Part shown: positions 24,030 to 36,712 of the stretch, piece by piece
Layout of the letters: each line of letters starts with the position of its first letter
How positions within the stretch are numbered: position 1 is the first letter of the stretch
Source of the DNA: Cocos nucifera
Taxonomy: Eukaryota; Streptophyta; Magnoliopsida; Arecales; Arecaceae
Direction of reading: 5' to 3'
Assembly (NCBI GenBank): GCA_006176705.1
Contig: QRFJ01000306.1
Coordinates: 62,001 to 126,000 of the forward strand
Length of the DNA stretch: 64,000 nucleotides
The notes under the pieces: model-generated
Database searches by the model: none
The model's input: only the letters and a program-made list of their open reading frames with translations
Told to the model about the DNA's origin: nothing
Translations under genes and position numbers: made by a program

Positions 24030-25155
24030 AAATTTTCATATGGAGTCACCTTCTTATATTGTAAAAGCCTGGTAGTGACAGCCAATGACTTTATAGGAGG
24101 TTGACCATATTTTCATTTATTAGATATTTTTATTGTCATTGACTGGAGGTCATCTCTATGAGTCTATTAAATTAATGGCGATGAAGAGGCCTTGATGGGG
24201 AAAGGGTTGTATCTTTCATGCAAAAGAAGGGTTCCCTTTTCTACAAATCCATCATTGGATTGTGCAACAGCTACTTTGAGATCTATACAACAAATGGATA
24301 TAGATGTTCAAGTTGCTTTGAGATTTGTATGGGATGCAATCTAATGGCTGATATAGTGAAAGAAGATCAATCATTGTTTCGTGTGAAGGATATAATTGGA
24401 ATCCGATTGATGGATGGAGCTCATGCTTTGGAGTTAGCCTTGATAAGTGCTAAAGGATCTGGGTTGTTTCTTTCGCACAAAAGAGTAATTGCTCTTCTTT
24501 CACGATCAAGGTGAACCATTGGATCATATTTTGTATGATTTTTAAAATGAGATCTCAGCTTCGCGATTTATGCTATGGATGGAACCTAAGGTTGGAGCTC
24601 TTAAAAAAAAATACAAAAATGCAATCTAATGGTTCACCTTGCAAAAAAAAATCAATCAAGGTTTTGCAGGAAATTAAGATACAATCAAAACCCAATGCCA
24701 AAAAAAAAAAAAAGATTTGACATTGCTAGGTATCAAAGACAAAAAACTTGGCCTCATATTGGGTCAACTGATGGAATACAGATTAAATCCACAAGAAAGT
24801 AAATTGTTGGTTAAGATAATATCTATTTAGATCATCTAGTTATCATCATCTATCTATTTACTTCATCTACTCATTCTCATTATTATTTGAAGAAGAATAT
24901 ATTATTAATTTTTGAACCGTTAATATTCACATTGTTGTTTACACACACCAACGAAAAAAAAAAATTCATGATGATCTATATCACTAAATTTTTTTTCATT
25001 TTAAAATTTCCAACCAATGCATATGCTTGATGCATAAAAGATAATTTTATTTGTACAAAAAAATAAATTAATTGGATAAAATGATATAGTAATTTGTGTG
25101 ATCTACTCATCAAAAGTCATTAAATTTTGGTGTATGAAAAGATAACTCCATATGT
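24030..25155. repeat. upstream tandem unit B
   Basis: A copy of unit A, same orientation, period about 1,120-1,126 bp, with substitutions and A-tract length changes. The border is a short palindrome, ATAAGAAGGCGACT..AGTCACCTTCTTAT, around 24,009-24,056. It has the TATA-like core but no WAK start codon or ectodomain downstream. Confidence 0.85.
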
Positions 25156-26250
25156 AAATTTTCATATGGAGTCGCCTTCTTATACTGCTGAAGCCTAGTG
25201 GTGGTGGTCGGTGACTTTACAATAAGTGGACCAAGTCTTCATCATGAGATATCTTCATCGCCATTGATTGAAGGTCGTCAATATGAGTCTATCAAATTAA
25301 TGGCGATGGAGAGGCCTTGATGGAGGCAGTGGTTGTATTTTCCATGCAAAAGAAGGGTTCCACTTCCTCCCCATGAATCCACTGCTTTATTATGCAACAA
25401 ATGCTTTGAGATTTATGCAGCAGATAGATGATGTTTGAGTTGCTTTGAGATTTGTGTGGGATGCAATCTAATGGCCAACATAGTGAAAGAAAATCAATCA
25501 TTATTTCGTGTGAAGGGAACTGTTGGAACCCGATTGATGGATGGAGCTCGTGTTTTGCACTTAGCCTCACTAAGTGCCAAAGGGTTCAAGCTATTTCTTT
25601 TGCATGAAAAAATGATTTCTCTTCTTTCACGAGGTGAACCATTAGATCACATTTTACATGATTTTTAAAATAAGATGTCAGCTTCGTGATTTATGCTTTG
25701 AATGGAACCTAAAGTTGGAGCTCTTAAAAAATAATACAAAAGCACGATCCAACAATTCACCTTGTGAAAGAAAATTAATCATACTATTGTGGGCAAGATA
25801 CAATCAAAACCCAATACTAAAAAAAAGAAAAAAGACTTGACTTTGCTGTGTATCAAAAAGACAGGACTTGGCCTCATATTAGGTCAACTGATGGAATACA
25901 AATTAAATCTACAAGGACATAAATTGTTGGTTAAGATAATATCTATTCAGACGATCTATTTGTCATCATCTATCTATTTAATTTGCCTATTCATTATCAT
26001 CATTATTTGGAGAAGAATATATCATTAATTTTTGAATCACTATTGTTCATATTGTTGTTTACCCAAAAAAAAAAACATTATTCATGATGATCTATATCAC
26101 TAAATTCTTTTTCATTTTAGAATTTTCAATCAATGCATATACTTGATGCACAAAAGATAATTTTACTTGAACAAAAAAGTAAATTAATTGGATAAAATAA
26201 TTTAATAATTTGTGTGATCTACTCATCAAAAGTTATTGAATTGTAATGTA
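25156..26250. repeat. upstream tandem unit C
   Basis: Third copy of the unit, again without a gene. It ends in TTATTGAATTGTAATGTATA near 26,250, where the palindromic element split by Copia-2 follows. Confidence 0.82.
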
Positions 26251-26279
26251 TACTTTTTTTGAAAAAATGTTAGATTTTC

Positions 26280-26397
26280 TAGCATTTATTTCATGAGATA
26301 TAGAAATAAATACAAGAAGACATTTTTGCATGAGTATCCTCCAAAATATTCAGATTTGTATGAATATCCTCCTAAAATTAGTATTTGCATGTATACC
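26280..26397. mobile_element. left piece of a small palindromic (MITE-like) element split by Copia-2
   Basis: TTTTGCATGAGTATCCTCCA and the sequence after it are the inverse of 39,690-39,790. Taken with 39,386-39,795, the host sequence at the Copia-2 insertion is an imperfect palindrome of roughly 0.5 kb. No coding capacity. Confidence 0.6.
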
Positions 26398-28677
26398 TGT
26401 TAGATATATGTGCCCTAGAAGCCAGAATTGGCTGACACTTGTAATACACTTTTAGGAGCAAAATTGTAATTTTGACTATAATCAATAAAATAGGTTATTT
26501 TCTATCACATATGTGTATTTAGTATCTGTGATATATCCTTTGAGTTAATGGTAATGATAATTCATATTTTCAAGAGTTGAAAATTTAAGACATGAATAAT
26601 CATTATTAACTCATAAAATGCTCTCGATTATAGGATCATCATGAGGATGGTGATTGATCCGAAAGGTTGGTGTACAATTGCTTCTCTTTAGTAGATGAGT
26701 CTTGAGTCTATGGTGTGGAGACATCGGAGTAAGAGTACAGATACTCGTTAGAGAATGAGGGCACTGAGCATGACCACCTCGAGTAGTCATTAGGAAGTCT
26801 ACCTTCTCATCAATGACTGACTCGATGCTACAGTGGTGTGTCTGGTTCTTTAACTTGAGGTGCATCGACAGTTCACCTTGAGGGTGTTATAGTTTGACTA
26901 CACCATTACTCAGTCTCCTAGCCATACGAAACTCTGAGGTATATGTTAGCTATAGCACGTTCATTGTAGGAACTAGATTGCATCAAGATGGAATCTATCT
27001 ACCTCGGTGGTAGAGGAGCAACCCTATGATGATCATGAGAATCAATTTTAGAAGTTTATGACGATGACAGAGTGAAATAATAGAAAGAGTTTTTATTTAG
27101 ATTTTCACATCAGACTCAAATCGAATGATTACATCATATGACAGAAACTAGGGTTTGATGAGTTTACCTTAACCCTAATCTGATCGAGGCTCAAGATAGA
27201 AGAACTTAATCACATAGGTAGCTGCACCAAGAGGTTCGAATTCAGCTCTGAAGGGTTACCATCATATACTGCTAGATGTCACTAGTAGATTTTGGGAGCA
27301 ATTAGAATGATTTAGATGATTGATCATTCTAGTTGTTCGAATCAAAAGAGTTTTGATCTATCGAAAGGAGTTTTGATGATGTCGATGATAGAGATCATGA
27401 CATATCCCATTACCATATAGAACTGAACCTAACTAGATCACACAAATAAGGATTTAAATCTGGTGATCATTAATTAAACTGATCTAGTTTAATTAATCTG
27501 AATGAGATTCAATTAGGTTCAAAAAAATCGTGCTAGCACTCGATTGAACCTAACGTTCTTCTTTTACTATCATAAATAAATTATTCTGATTGAGCCAAAG
27601 AAGTTTGTGCTCGATCAAAGGCCTTCACTTGGTCTGACTGGAGCCTGTCTAAGTTAGAAAAGATTGTCTTATTTTGTAAGACATTATCTGCTATTTTTGG
27701 TCACCTGCCATTTCTCGTCCTTTGATTTTGATCAAAAGTTGATCTTTGACTGGTCAAATATTGACCATTGATACTTTGACTTTTATCCATATGTCGCACA
27801 CCTATTGGAGAGCTGGTGGGGGCTTATCCCCCTGACAGAACCTAGCAAAGAGGAGGGTGCACGCCACTCTTAGCATATGCCCAAGTTGGAGGTGCCCAAG
27901 AATCTCTGTTGGACAGGGACTCCATCTCTTTTTTGAATTCCAATTAGAGTTCTCCTAAGAACTAAGTTTGACTGATCTTAGGCGCCATCTAAGAAAGAAT
28001 CCAAGAGACTCTATTTCCACCAATCAGATTTAGATCTGATTTTACAAAGAGTTGTGATTGGTTGGGAAGAAGAGGAGTTGGATCACGCATAGTCTATAAA
28101 TAAGATCCTACGCCCAACCCAAAGAGTAATTAAAAAAAATCTAAAAATTCTCGTGCCTTAAGGCTTCCTCTCCTCTCCTCCTCCATGCCAAATCCATCTT
28201 CTCCCTCTCCTCTCCATGCCCAAAGTGGTTTGGGTTCTTGGTTAGTACAATCCAGATGAAAGAAAGATAACAGAAAGCTAGAAGGCTGCATTGCTGCAAA
28301 GGATAACTGCTGATCTTCGAAAGGTATTTTGAAGATCCTCCAAATCAGATTCAGATCTGATTTTTGAAGATGTGATAGAGAAGAAGAGGATCTCCAGATC
28401 CAACTCGAGTGGATACTGATAGAGTCAGGCACTTGCGTGGCTAGATCCAGAACCTTCCACTGCTTATAGGATTATCAATGGATAATAGGATTACGCACTT
28501 CAAGATAAATTAAATTAAATTAAATTTATTTAAATTTATTTTAATTATTAAAATAATAAGAATCAGATCTAAAATATCTTAGATCTGATCTAGATTAAAG
28601 AAAAAATTTTTAAAATATATCTCTTGATCCGATTAGATCTGAACGAATCTAATATGAAAAATCAGGATTAACCTTCA
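26398..28677 (+). repeat. Copia-2 5' LTR
   Basis: TG..CA ends. A TATAAATA box at 28,095-28,102 is followed by AAGATCCTACGCCCAACCC. Minus-strand ORFs of 84 and 100 codons inside the LTR (26,611 and 28,130) have no family match; the first recurs in the 3' LTR only because the LTRs are copies. Confidence 0.92.
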
Positions 28678-28679
28678 AC

Positions 28680-28693
28680 TGGTATCAGAGCCC
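28680..28693 (+). other. Copia-2 primer-binding site
   Basis: TGGTATCAGAGCCC, the initiator tRNA-Met complement, two bases after the LTR end. Confidence 0.85.
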
Positions 28694-30744
28694 AGGTTCA
28701 AAAGTATTTAGATCTAATTTTAAATTTTATTTTAATCAGATAATAAATGATTTCAGATGTCACATGAGATGTGATCAGATCTAAAATCAGAGAAATTAAA
28801 ATTAAATAAAAGTTATTTAATTTTAAACATCATATGAGATATGATTGATGCATGTCTAGACTAATTGTAGAATAGTTCTACATGGATACCTTAGTCGGGA
28901 ATTCCTAGACTATCTAAAGAAAAATGGCATAGTCTCTCAATGGACTCCACTAGGAACACCTCAACTCAACGGAATTTCAGAACGAAAAAATCGGACTCTA
29001 TTGGATATGGTCTGATCCATGATGAGCTTCACAGACCTTCCTGATTTTTTTTGGGGACACTCATTGTTAACGTCAGTTTATCTACTGAATAGAATTTTCT
29101 CTAAGACCGTTCCTACCACACCGTATGAGATATGGCACGGTAAGAAACCAAGTCTGAGTCATCTCAGAATTTGGGGTTGTCCGGTTCATATCAAAAGACA
29201 ACAAGCGGACAAGTTAGAGTTTAGGTCCTTTAGAGCTCGATTCATAGGATATCCTAAAGAGTCATTAGGATACTATTTCTACATTCCAGAAGACCATAAT
29301 ATGATTGTGAGTTGACATGCCATCTTTCTTGAAAATTAGTTTATTCAAGATAGCGGCATTGGAAAGCAGATTAAGCATGATGAGAAAGTCTCACAAGTAC
29401 AATGAGCTAAGGACCAATTGGAACCAAATCAGGTTGAGCCAACAAGAACACTACCTCCTCCACCTCATAGATCGAAAAGAGTTTTTCGTCCTCCTGAAAG
29501 ATACTTAGGTATTATTTTAGAGAAAGTAGAGAAAACATTCCTTGTAGGTAATGGTGCTCATAGTGATGATCCCAAAATCTACAACAAGGCGATATCAGAT
29601 ATCGACTCCGAGTAATGGCTAGAGGCAATGCAGTCAGAAATTGACTCGATGCACTCAAACCAAGTCTGAACCTTGGTAGATCCATCAGAAGGTATAGTAT
29701 CTATTGGATATAAATGGATCTTCAAGAGAAAGATTGATGCAGATGGAAATGTGGAGACATTCAAGGCTAAATTAGTGGTAAAAGGTTATAGTCAACGCAA
29801 AGGCATTGACTATCAGGATACCTTTTTTTTAGTGGCTATGCTAAAATCCATCCGCACATTGCTTGCCATTGCAGTTTATTTTGATTATGAAATATGGCAG
29901 ATGGACGTGAAAAGGACATTCTTAAACGAATATCTTGAGAAAGATATCTATATGTAACAGCCGCTAGGTTTCACATCTAGTGATATTGATCACAAGGTTT
30001 GCAAGCTGCAAAGATTCATATATGGACTTAAGCAAGCATCTCGAAGTTGGAACACTCGTTTCAATGATGAGATCAAAAAGTTTGATTGCATCAAAAATGA
30101 AGAGGAATCGTGTCTTCAAAAAAGTCAGTGGGAGCGCTGTTGTCTTCCTCGTGTTGTACGTGGATGATATCCTCCTTATCGAAAATGATATTTCCATGTT
30201 GACGATAGTCAAAATATGGTTGTCCAAGGAATTCTCCATGAAAGACCTAGGTGAAGCATCCTTTATTCTAGGAATTAAGGTTTATAGGGATAGACCGAAT
30301 AGGATGCTAGGACTTTCACAGAAGATGTACATAGAGAAAGTACTAAAGAGGTTTAGTATGAAAAACTCTAGGAGGAAATTAATACCCTTCAGATATGATA
30401 TTTATCTTTCCAAGAAGATGTGCCCTAGCACACCTGAGGAAATAGAACGCATGAGTAAGATCCCTTATGCTTCTGCAATAGGGAGCCTCATGTATGCTAT
30501 GCTATGTACTCGACCTGATATAGCCCATGCTGTGAGTATCACAAGTAGATATCAGTCAAATCCAGGTGAAGAACACTGGACTTCTATGAAATGTATCTTT
30601 AAGTACTTAAGAAAAACTAAGGATATGATGTTGGTCTTTGGTAACGGAGAACTCCAAGTTCAAGGATACACAGACTCGAATTTCATGTCCGATATAGATG
30701 ATCGAAAGTCGACATCCGGGAGTCTGTTTGTGTGCAATGATGGT

Positions 30745-31656
30745 TGTTGGGGATAAACCCCGCTCCCGCCGAAGTCAAGTTCAATGCTCTGCATAATGCA
30801 ACTAGTAGCCGCGGAAGAGCTCCAACAGATGGATCTTAGCCGCACTCCTGCAGTCGGTCGAACTACTTAGCGGTCGAGCTCCTTGGACTTCCAGCAGTCG
30901 GGCTTTAGCCGAACTGCTTAGCGGCCAAGCTCATCCAACTCCTAGCGTCCGAGCTCCTTCGAATTCGTTCAGCCGGCCGAACTGCTTAGCGGCCGAGCTT
31001 CTTGAACTCCAAGCGATCGAGCTTTAACAGAATCCCCCAGCGTCCGAACTCCTCAGCGGTCGTCCCTCGACCGAACTCCTCAAGCGGCCGTCCCTTCAGC
31101 TAGTTGAGCTCCTTCGAACTCCTCTACGGTCGAGCTCCTCCCGAGCTTTCCCTTCAGTCAAACCCTCCTACAAGCCTAAACTCCTCTGGACGAACTATCA
31201 CCATCAATCTGCAATAGGCGACAAGACCAGACGATATGGCTACCACTACTAGCGACACCACTCTCTCCATAACCAGCCCGATACGGCCCATGACCTGCCA
31301 GTATGGCTGTCACTATCCACCTGATGACATCTTTCTCTCCGTACCAAACTCCATGCGGCTCCAACGGCTCTCTGTCAGGCGGTATGGCTGTCACCATCAA
31401 CTAAGCTCTATCTATAAAGGACCCTCCAGATATGCTAATCTCGAACCTCTCGGATCTCTAAGCTCTCCTGTTCTTCTCCAAGCTTCGGAACTCATTCCCG
31501 AGCACTCCATTCCTGTTGACCAGAGCTGACTTGATCGTTGGAGGATCCTGCCGGAGCCACCCCCCCATTGACTCCGAACGGGATTTTGTTTTGCAGATCT
31601 CCGACGGTGACCTCGTCCTCCACCGCTCTAGCTGATTCCGACGATGACCAGATTCT
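30745..31656 (+). repeat. Gypsy-like element 5' LTR
   Basis: Rich in repeats of GGCCGAGCTCCTT/CGAACTCCT. TATAAAGG at 31,413-31,420. The exact 3' boundary is uncertain by a few bases because the copies part after GATTCT. Confidence 0.85.
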
Positions 31657-31666
31657 ACGTCAATAG

Positions 31667-32760
31667 ATTGGCGCTAGAAGGAGGGCCACCCCAAACCTCC
31701 AAGGTTTTCTTATTCTTAAAGGAGTGCTCGGCGAAGATTTTTCTCTTTGGAGATCTCTCTTCTTCCTCATTAGAGCCCTCTTCTAAAGAAAAAATACCTC
31801 CCAAGAGAGCCTCGACTCGACAATCGGCGGCCTCCGCATCCCGATCCCATCTAGATCCATCTGCTCCCATCCCGTCGAGACGATGCAAGCCGTGCGACAA
31901 CCTCCGACGGAGACTTTGCCCGCAAATCCGTCGTGAGGATGCGAGGGACCGGCCTTAAGGAAGAGCATTCGGGCATACCAATCGTCCTAAGGAGAAATGA
32001 AGAGCAGAAGCTCTCCCGTAGAAACATGAAGTACTCATGTGGAAGCTTTCGCGGGAATGCGAAACGAAGTTTGGTGCAAGTGGGCGAAACGAAGTTTTCC
32101 CGCAGAATGAAGTTCGGCGCAAGTGAGGCCGAACTCCCCCTCAAACCTCATCGTCGGAATGTTCGGTGCAAGCAACTCCCGCTCGAGCATGTCACCAAGG
32201 AAGACCCCTATAAAGATTTCACAGGAGGTGAGATGAAGTTCGGCCGCACTCACGATCGCCCTAGAGCAAGCGAGGACTCCCTCTCGAGTATGACTCCAAG
32301 GAAGCTCTGACAAAGGGACATGAAGTTCTTCCGCAGATTTCACAAAGGGATGGAATGAAGTTCGACCGCGCTTACGACCTCCACAGCGTAAGGCCCAAAC
32401 TTTTCGAGCTCACCACCAAGGAATTCCCGCGGAGGGTTTCACAAGGAGGCAGAATGAAGTTCGACCGTATCCATGACCTCCCCAGCGCAAGTCAGGCCGA
32501 ACTTCACCTCGACCTCGCCACCAAAAAATTTTCGACAGAAGGGCACGAAGAAGTCCACCAGCTGCCAAGACCAGAAGGATTGCGGTCTCCCCCAAACAAG
32601 CGCGATTGAAGCAAGTACTAACCCTACCATCGCAACCACGGCCACGACATCGAGGAATGCATCCAGCTTCGAGACAAAATTGAGGAGCTCGTCAGAAAGG
32701 GGCGGCTGGGTAAATTCCTCCGGCACCAACCTGAAGCAGAAAAAGATCGGCCAAGGGCGC
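31667..32760 (+). pseudogene. gag remnant of the Gypsy-like element
   Basis: After the primer site the frames are short and broken. Near 32,615-32,755 one frame reads YHRNHGHDIEEC and then IQLRDKIEELVRKG. This matches the end of plant Ty3/Gypsy gag (HRDxGHDTEEC..L..EIEELIRRG), but the first Cys is lost and a stop precedes it. Before that, 32,040-32,550 holds three or four imperfect ~110-bp repeats containing AATGAAGTTCGACCGC. No pol follows. Confidence 0.65.
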
Positions 32761-33109
32761 TGCCATAGCCAGAGACGGCAAGGAGCTCGGTGCTGTCATA
32801 GCCAGAGACTGCAAGAAGGTCGGCCACCTTATGGCATCATGCACATTACCTCTGGGAGGAGCTTGGTGTATCAGCAATTCATCGTCTCCCAGCGACAAGA
32901 GCTTGCACCAAATTGAGAAGGCCAGCATGAGATAGAGGAGGTCGTCCGGCCCGGAACTTACTGTCGAAGAAATGCAGAGGAACAATGCTACCATGATCCT
33001 GAAACACAGAATTTGGGGATGCGTTATCAGTAACTTTCGTTCAATAAAATTCTTTTCTTTCGATAATATTATTTCTGGATGCGAAAACTATGCGATGACA
33101 GAGAAGAAG

Positions 33110-34890
33110 CAGTCAATAATTGCCGCGTTAGGAATATGAGGAGGACCTCATCCTAACGCGAGCAACAACCTCGGCCAGAGATAAGATCTCTCCTGAGTGA
33201 AGGCCTCATTCACAAAGGACGAGATGGAGGGAGAGGCCCTGACAGTGGCCCTTATGTACCCCCACAGTCCGTTAGAAATAGGAGGAGAATCTCATCCTAA
33301 CGCGAGCAACAACCTCGGCTAGAGATAAGATCTCTTCCGAGCGATCGTGGACAACCTCGACTAGAGATAAGATCTCTCCCGAGCGATCGAGTCAACCTCG
33401 GCTAGAGATAAGATCTCTCCGGACGACCGTGGACAACCTCGGCTAGAGATAAGATCTCTCCCGAGCGACCGAGTCAACCTCGATTAGGAACAGGAGGAGA
33501 ACCTCATCCTAACGCGAGCAACAACCTCGACCAAAGATAAGATCTCTTCTGAGCGAAGACCTCATTCACAAAGGACGAGATGGGGAGAGAGGCCCTGATA
33601 GCGGCCCTTATGTGCCCCCACAGCCCGTTAGAAATAGGAGGAGAACCTCATCCTAACGTGAGCAACAACCTCGGCTAGAGATAAGATCTCTCCCGAGCGA
33701 CCGTGGATAACCTCGGCTAGAGATAAGATCTCTCGAGAGAGATCATGGACAACCTTGGCTAGAGATAAGATCTCTCCCGAGCGACCATGGACAACCTCGG
33801 TTAGAGATAAGATCTCTTCCGAGCGACCCTGTCAACCTCAGTTAGAAACAGGAGGAGAACCTCATCCTAATGCAAGCAACAACCTCGGCTAGAGATAAGA
33901 TCTCTCCCGAGCGACCATGGACAACCTCGGCTAGAGATAAGATCTCTCCCAAGCGACCAAGTCAACCTCGATTAGGAACAGGAAGGAGAACCTCATCCTA
34001 AGGCGAGCAACAACCTCGGCTAGAGATAAGATCTCTCCCGAGCGACCGTTGACAACCTCGGCTAGAGATAAGATCTCTTCCGAGCGATCGAGTCAACCTC
34101 GGCTAGAGATAAGATCTCTCCCGAGCGACTGTGGATAACCTCGGCTAGAGATAAGATCTCTTCCGAGTGATCAAGTCAACCTCGGTTAGGAACAAGAGGA
34201 GAACCTTGTCCTAACGCGAGCAACAACCTCGGCTAGAGATAAGATCTCTTTCGAGCGACCGTGGATAACCTCGGCTAGAGATAAGATCTCTTTTAAGAGA
34301 CCGAGTCAACCTCGGCTAGAGATAAGATCTTTTTCGAACGACCGTGGACAACCTCAGCTAGAGATAAGATCTCTCCCGAGCGATCGAGTCAACCTCGATT
34401 AGGAGCAGGAGGAGAACCTCATCCTAATGCGAGCAACAACCTCGGCTAGAGATAAGATCTCTCCCGAGCGATCGTTGACAACCTCGGCCAGAGATAAGAT
34501 CTCTCCCGAGCGATCGAGTCAACCTCGATTAGAAACAGGAGGAGAACCTCGTCTTAATGAGAGCAACAACCTCGGCAAGAGATAAGATCTCTCCTGAGTG
34601 ATCGTGGACAACCTTGGCTAGCGATAAGATCTCTCTCGAGCGAAGGCCTCATTCATAAAGGATGAGATGGGGGGAGAGGCCCTGACAGCGGCCCTTATGT
34701 GCCCCCACAGTCCATTTAGGAATAGGAGGAGAACCTCGTCCTAACGTGAGCAACAACCTCGGCTAGAGATAAGATCTCTCCCAAGCGACCAAGTCAACCT
34801 CGGTTAGGAACAGAAGGAGAACCTCATCCTAACACGAGCGATAACCTCGTTTAGAGATAAGATCTCTTCCGAGCAAAGACCTCGTTCACA
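33110..34890. repeat. ~41-bp tandem array in the Gypsy-like element
   Basis: Dozens of copies of a unit containing AACCTCGGCTAGAGATAAGA then TCTCTCCCGAGCGACC, 41-42 bp long. It is punctuated by a longer insert carrying GGAGGAGAACCTCATCCTAA and by a block with CACAAAGGACGAGATGGGG, giving a higher-order pattern. The 41/42-bp mix breaks any reading frame, so it is not coding. Confidence 0.88.
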
Positions 34891-35340
34891 AAGGACGAGA
34901 TGGGGGGAGACGGACGATGGTCCGAATGTGCCCCCATAGTCCGTTAGGAATAGGAGGAGAACCTCGTCCTAACACGAGTAAAGTCGAAGGCCTCATTCAC
35001 AAAGGATGAGATAGGGGAGAGGTGCGGACGACGGTTCGTATGTGCCCCCACAGCCCGTTAGGAACAGAAGGAAAACCTCATCCTAACGCGAGCAAAGTCG
35101 AAGACCTCGTTCACCTTAGACGAGATGCGGAAAGATGGACGACGGTCCGAATGTGTCCCCATAGCCCGTTAGGAACAGAAGGAGAACCTCATCCTAACAC
35201 GAGCAAAGTCGAAGGCCTCATTCACAAAGAACGAGACGGAGAGAGAGGTACGGATGATGGTCCGTATGTGCCCCCATAGCCCGTTAGGAACAGAAGGAGG
35301 ACCTCATCCTAACACGAGCAAAGCCAAAGTCCGAGCTCCG
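34890..35340. repeat. ~118-bp tandem array in the Gypsy-like element
   Basis: Four units containing CCCCCATAGYCCGTTAGGAA, AACCTCATCCTAAC and GACGGTCCGTATGTG follow the 41-bp array. They are built from the same longer insert that punctuates it. The repeated peptide in one frame (CPHSPLGTEG) is a by-product. Confidence 0.8.
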
Positions 35341-35800
35341 AAGTCCATAGGAAATAGGACCTCCATCAACCTCGACCAGATACGAGATCTCCCCCGAGCG
35401 ACCATGCCAACCTCGATTGGAGAGCTTCAACTTCAACCTCGATCAGAGAAGATCTCTCCCGAGCGACTGAAACAACCTCGGTCAGAGATAAGATCAGAGA
35501 CAATCTCATCCTGAGATCAGATCTCCCCCGAGCGACCGTATTAATCTCAACTGCTGGAGACAATATCGCCCCCGAGGAGCTCAACCTCCAATCTCGATCG
35601 CAGCAGATGAGGCCTACCTCAACCTCGGTTGGAGATGAGATCTTCCTCGGGCCTCAACTTCGACATTAACTTTGGCTGAAGATGAAATCTCTCCTCCGAG
35701 CTTCGACTTGAATCAGCACGGTGCCCAGAAGAGGACTTCGGCAGTCACCTTTTCTGCACTCCCTTCCCTCGAATTTCGAGCTCGGGAGTGGGGGGACTAT

Positions 35801-36712
35801 TGTTGGAGATAAATCCCACTCCCATCGAAGTCAAGTTCAATGCTCTGCCTAATACAATCAGTAGCCACGGAAGAGCTCCAACGAATGGGTCTTAGCCGCA
35901 CTCCTACAGTCGACCGAACTACTTAGCGGTCGAGCTCCTTGGACTCCCAGCAATCGGGCTTTAGCCAAACTGCTTAGCGGCCGAGCTCCTCCAACTCCTA
36001 GCATCCGAGCTCTTTCAAACCCGTTCAGTCGGTCGAACTGCTTAGCGGTCGAGCTCCTTGAACTCTAAGCGGCCGAGCTTTAATGGAATCCCCCAGCACC
36101 CGAACTCCTCAGCGGTCGTCCCTCGGTCGAACTCCTCAAGCGGTCGCCCCTTCAACCGACCGACCACCTCCAAACTCCTCTACGATCGAGCTCCTTCCGA
36201 GCTTTCCCTTCAGCCGAACCCTCCTACAAGCCCAAACTCCTCTGGATGAACTGTCGCCATCAATCTGCAACAGGCGATAAGATCGGACGATATGGCCATC
36301 ACTACTGGCGACACCATTCTCTTCGTAACCAATCCGATGCGGCCCATGACCTACCAGTATGGCTGTCACTATCCACCTGACGACGCCTTCCTCTCTGTAC
36401 TAAACTCCATGCAGACCTAACGGCTCTCTGTCAGACGGTATGGCCATCACCATCAACTAAGCTCCACCTATAAAAGACCCTCCAGATATACTAATCTCGA
36501 ACCTCTCAGATTTCTAAGCTCTCCTCTTCTTCTCCAAGCTCCAGAACTCATTTTCGAGCACTCCATTCCTGTTGACCAGAGCTGACTTGATCGTCGGAGG
36601 GTCCTACCAGAGCCACCCCTCCACCGGCTCCAGACGGAACTTTATTTTGTAGGTCCCCGACGGCGACCTCGTCCTCCATCACTCTAGCTGATTTCGACGA
36701 TGATCAGATTCT
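35801..36712 (+). repeat. Gypsy-like element 3' LTR
   Basis: Matches 30,745-31,656; differences are mostly C/T and G/A changes. TATAAAAG at 36,469-36,476. Preceded by the polypurine tract at 35,784-35,797. Confidence 0.88.

Larger units (their letters stand above)
30745..36712 (+). mobile_element. non-autonomous Gypsy-like LTR element inside Copia-2 RNase H
   Basis: LTRs at 30,745-31,656 and 35,801-36,712 are both 912 bp by my count and begin TGTTGGRGATAAAYCC. The interior has a Gypsy-type primer site (TTGGCGCTAGAAGGAGGG near 31,669), a gag scrap with part of a zinc knuckle, long tandem repeats and a purine tract GGGAGTGGGGGGACTA just before the 3' LTR. No protease, RT or integrase is present. 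Removing it restores the Copia-2 reading frame around ..NDG / AISWKS.., so it is the younger insertion. I could not find a clear 5-bp target duplication. Confidence 0.88.

Noticed and set aside
26611..26865. 84-codon minus ORF that also occurs at 37,314-37,568, as a conserved gene
   Set aside because: Both lie at the same offset in the two LTRs of Copia-2. They are alike because LTRs are copies, not because of selection on a protein.
28130..28432. 100-codon minus ORF
   Set aside because: It lies in the leader part of the Copia-2 5' LTR, has a low-complexity sequence and is not kept intact in the 3' LTR.
31644..32916. Several ORFs of 80-147 codons on both strands as separate genes
   Set aside because: They overlap each other in the GC-richer gag region of a Gypsy-like element. 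Only the zinc-knuckle scrap resembles a known protein.
35022..35514. Repeat-encoded peptide (CPHSPLGTEG repeated) as a repeat protein
   Set aside because: The frame stays open only over a few 118-bp units and shifts in the 41-bp array. There is no start context, and it lies in the non-coding part of an LTR element.
33110..35560. CRISPR array
   Set aside because: Units adjoin directly with no unique spacers of constant length, and the DNA is plant nuclear and inside LTRs. It is a plain tandem repeat.
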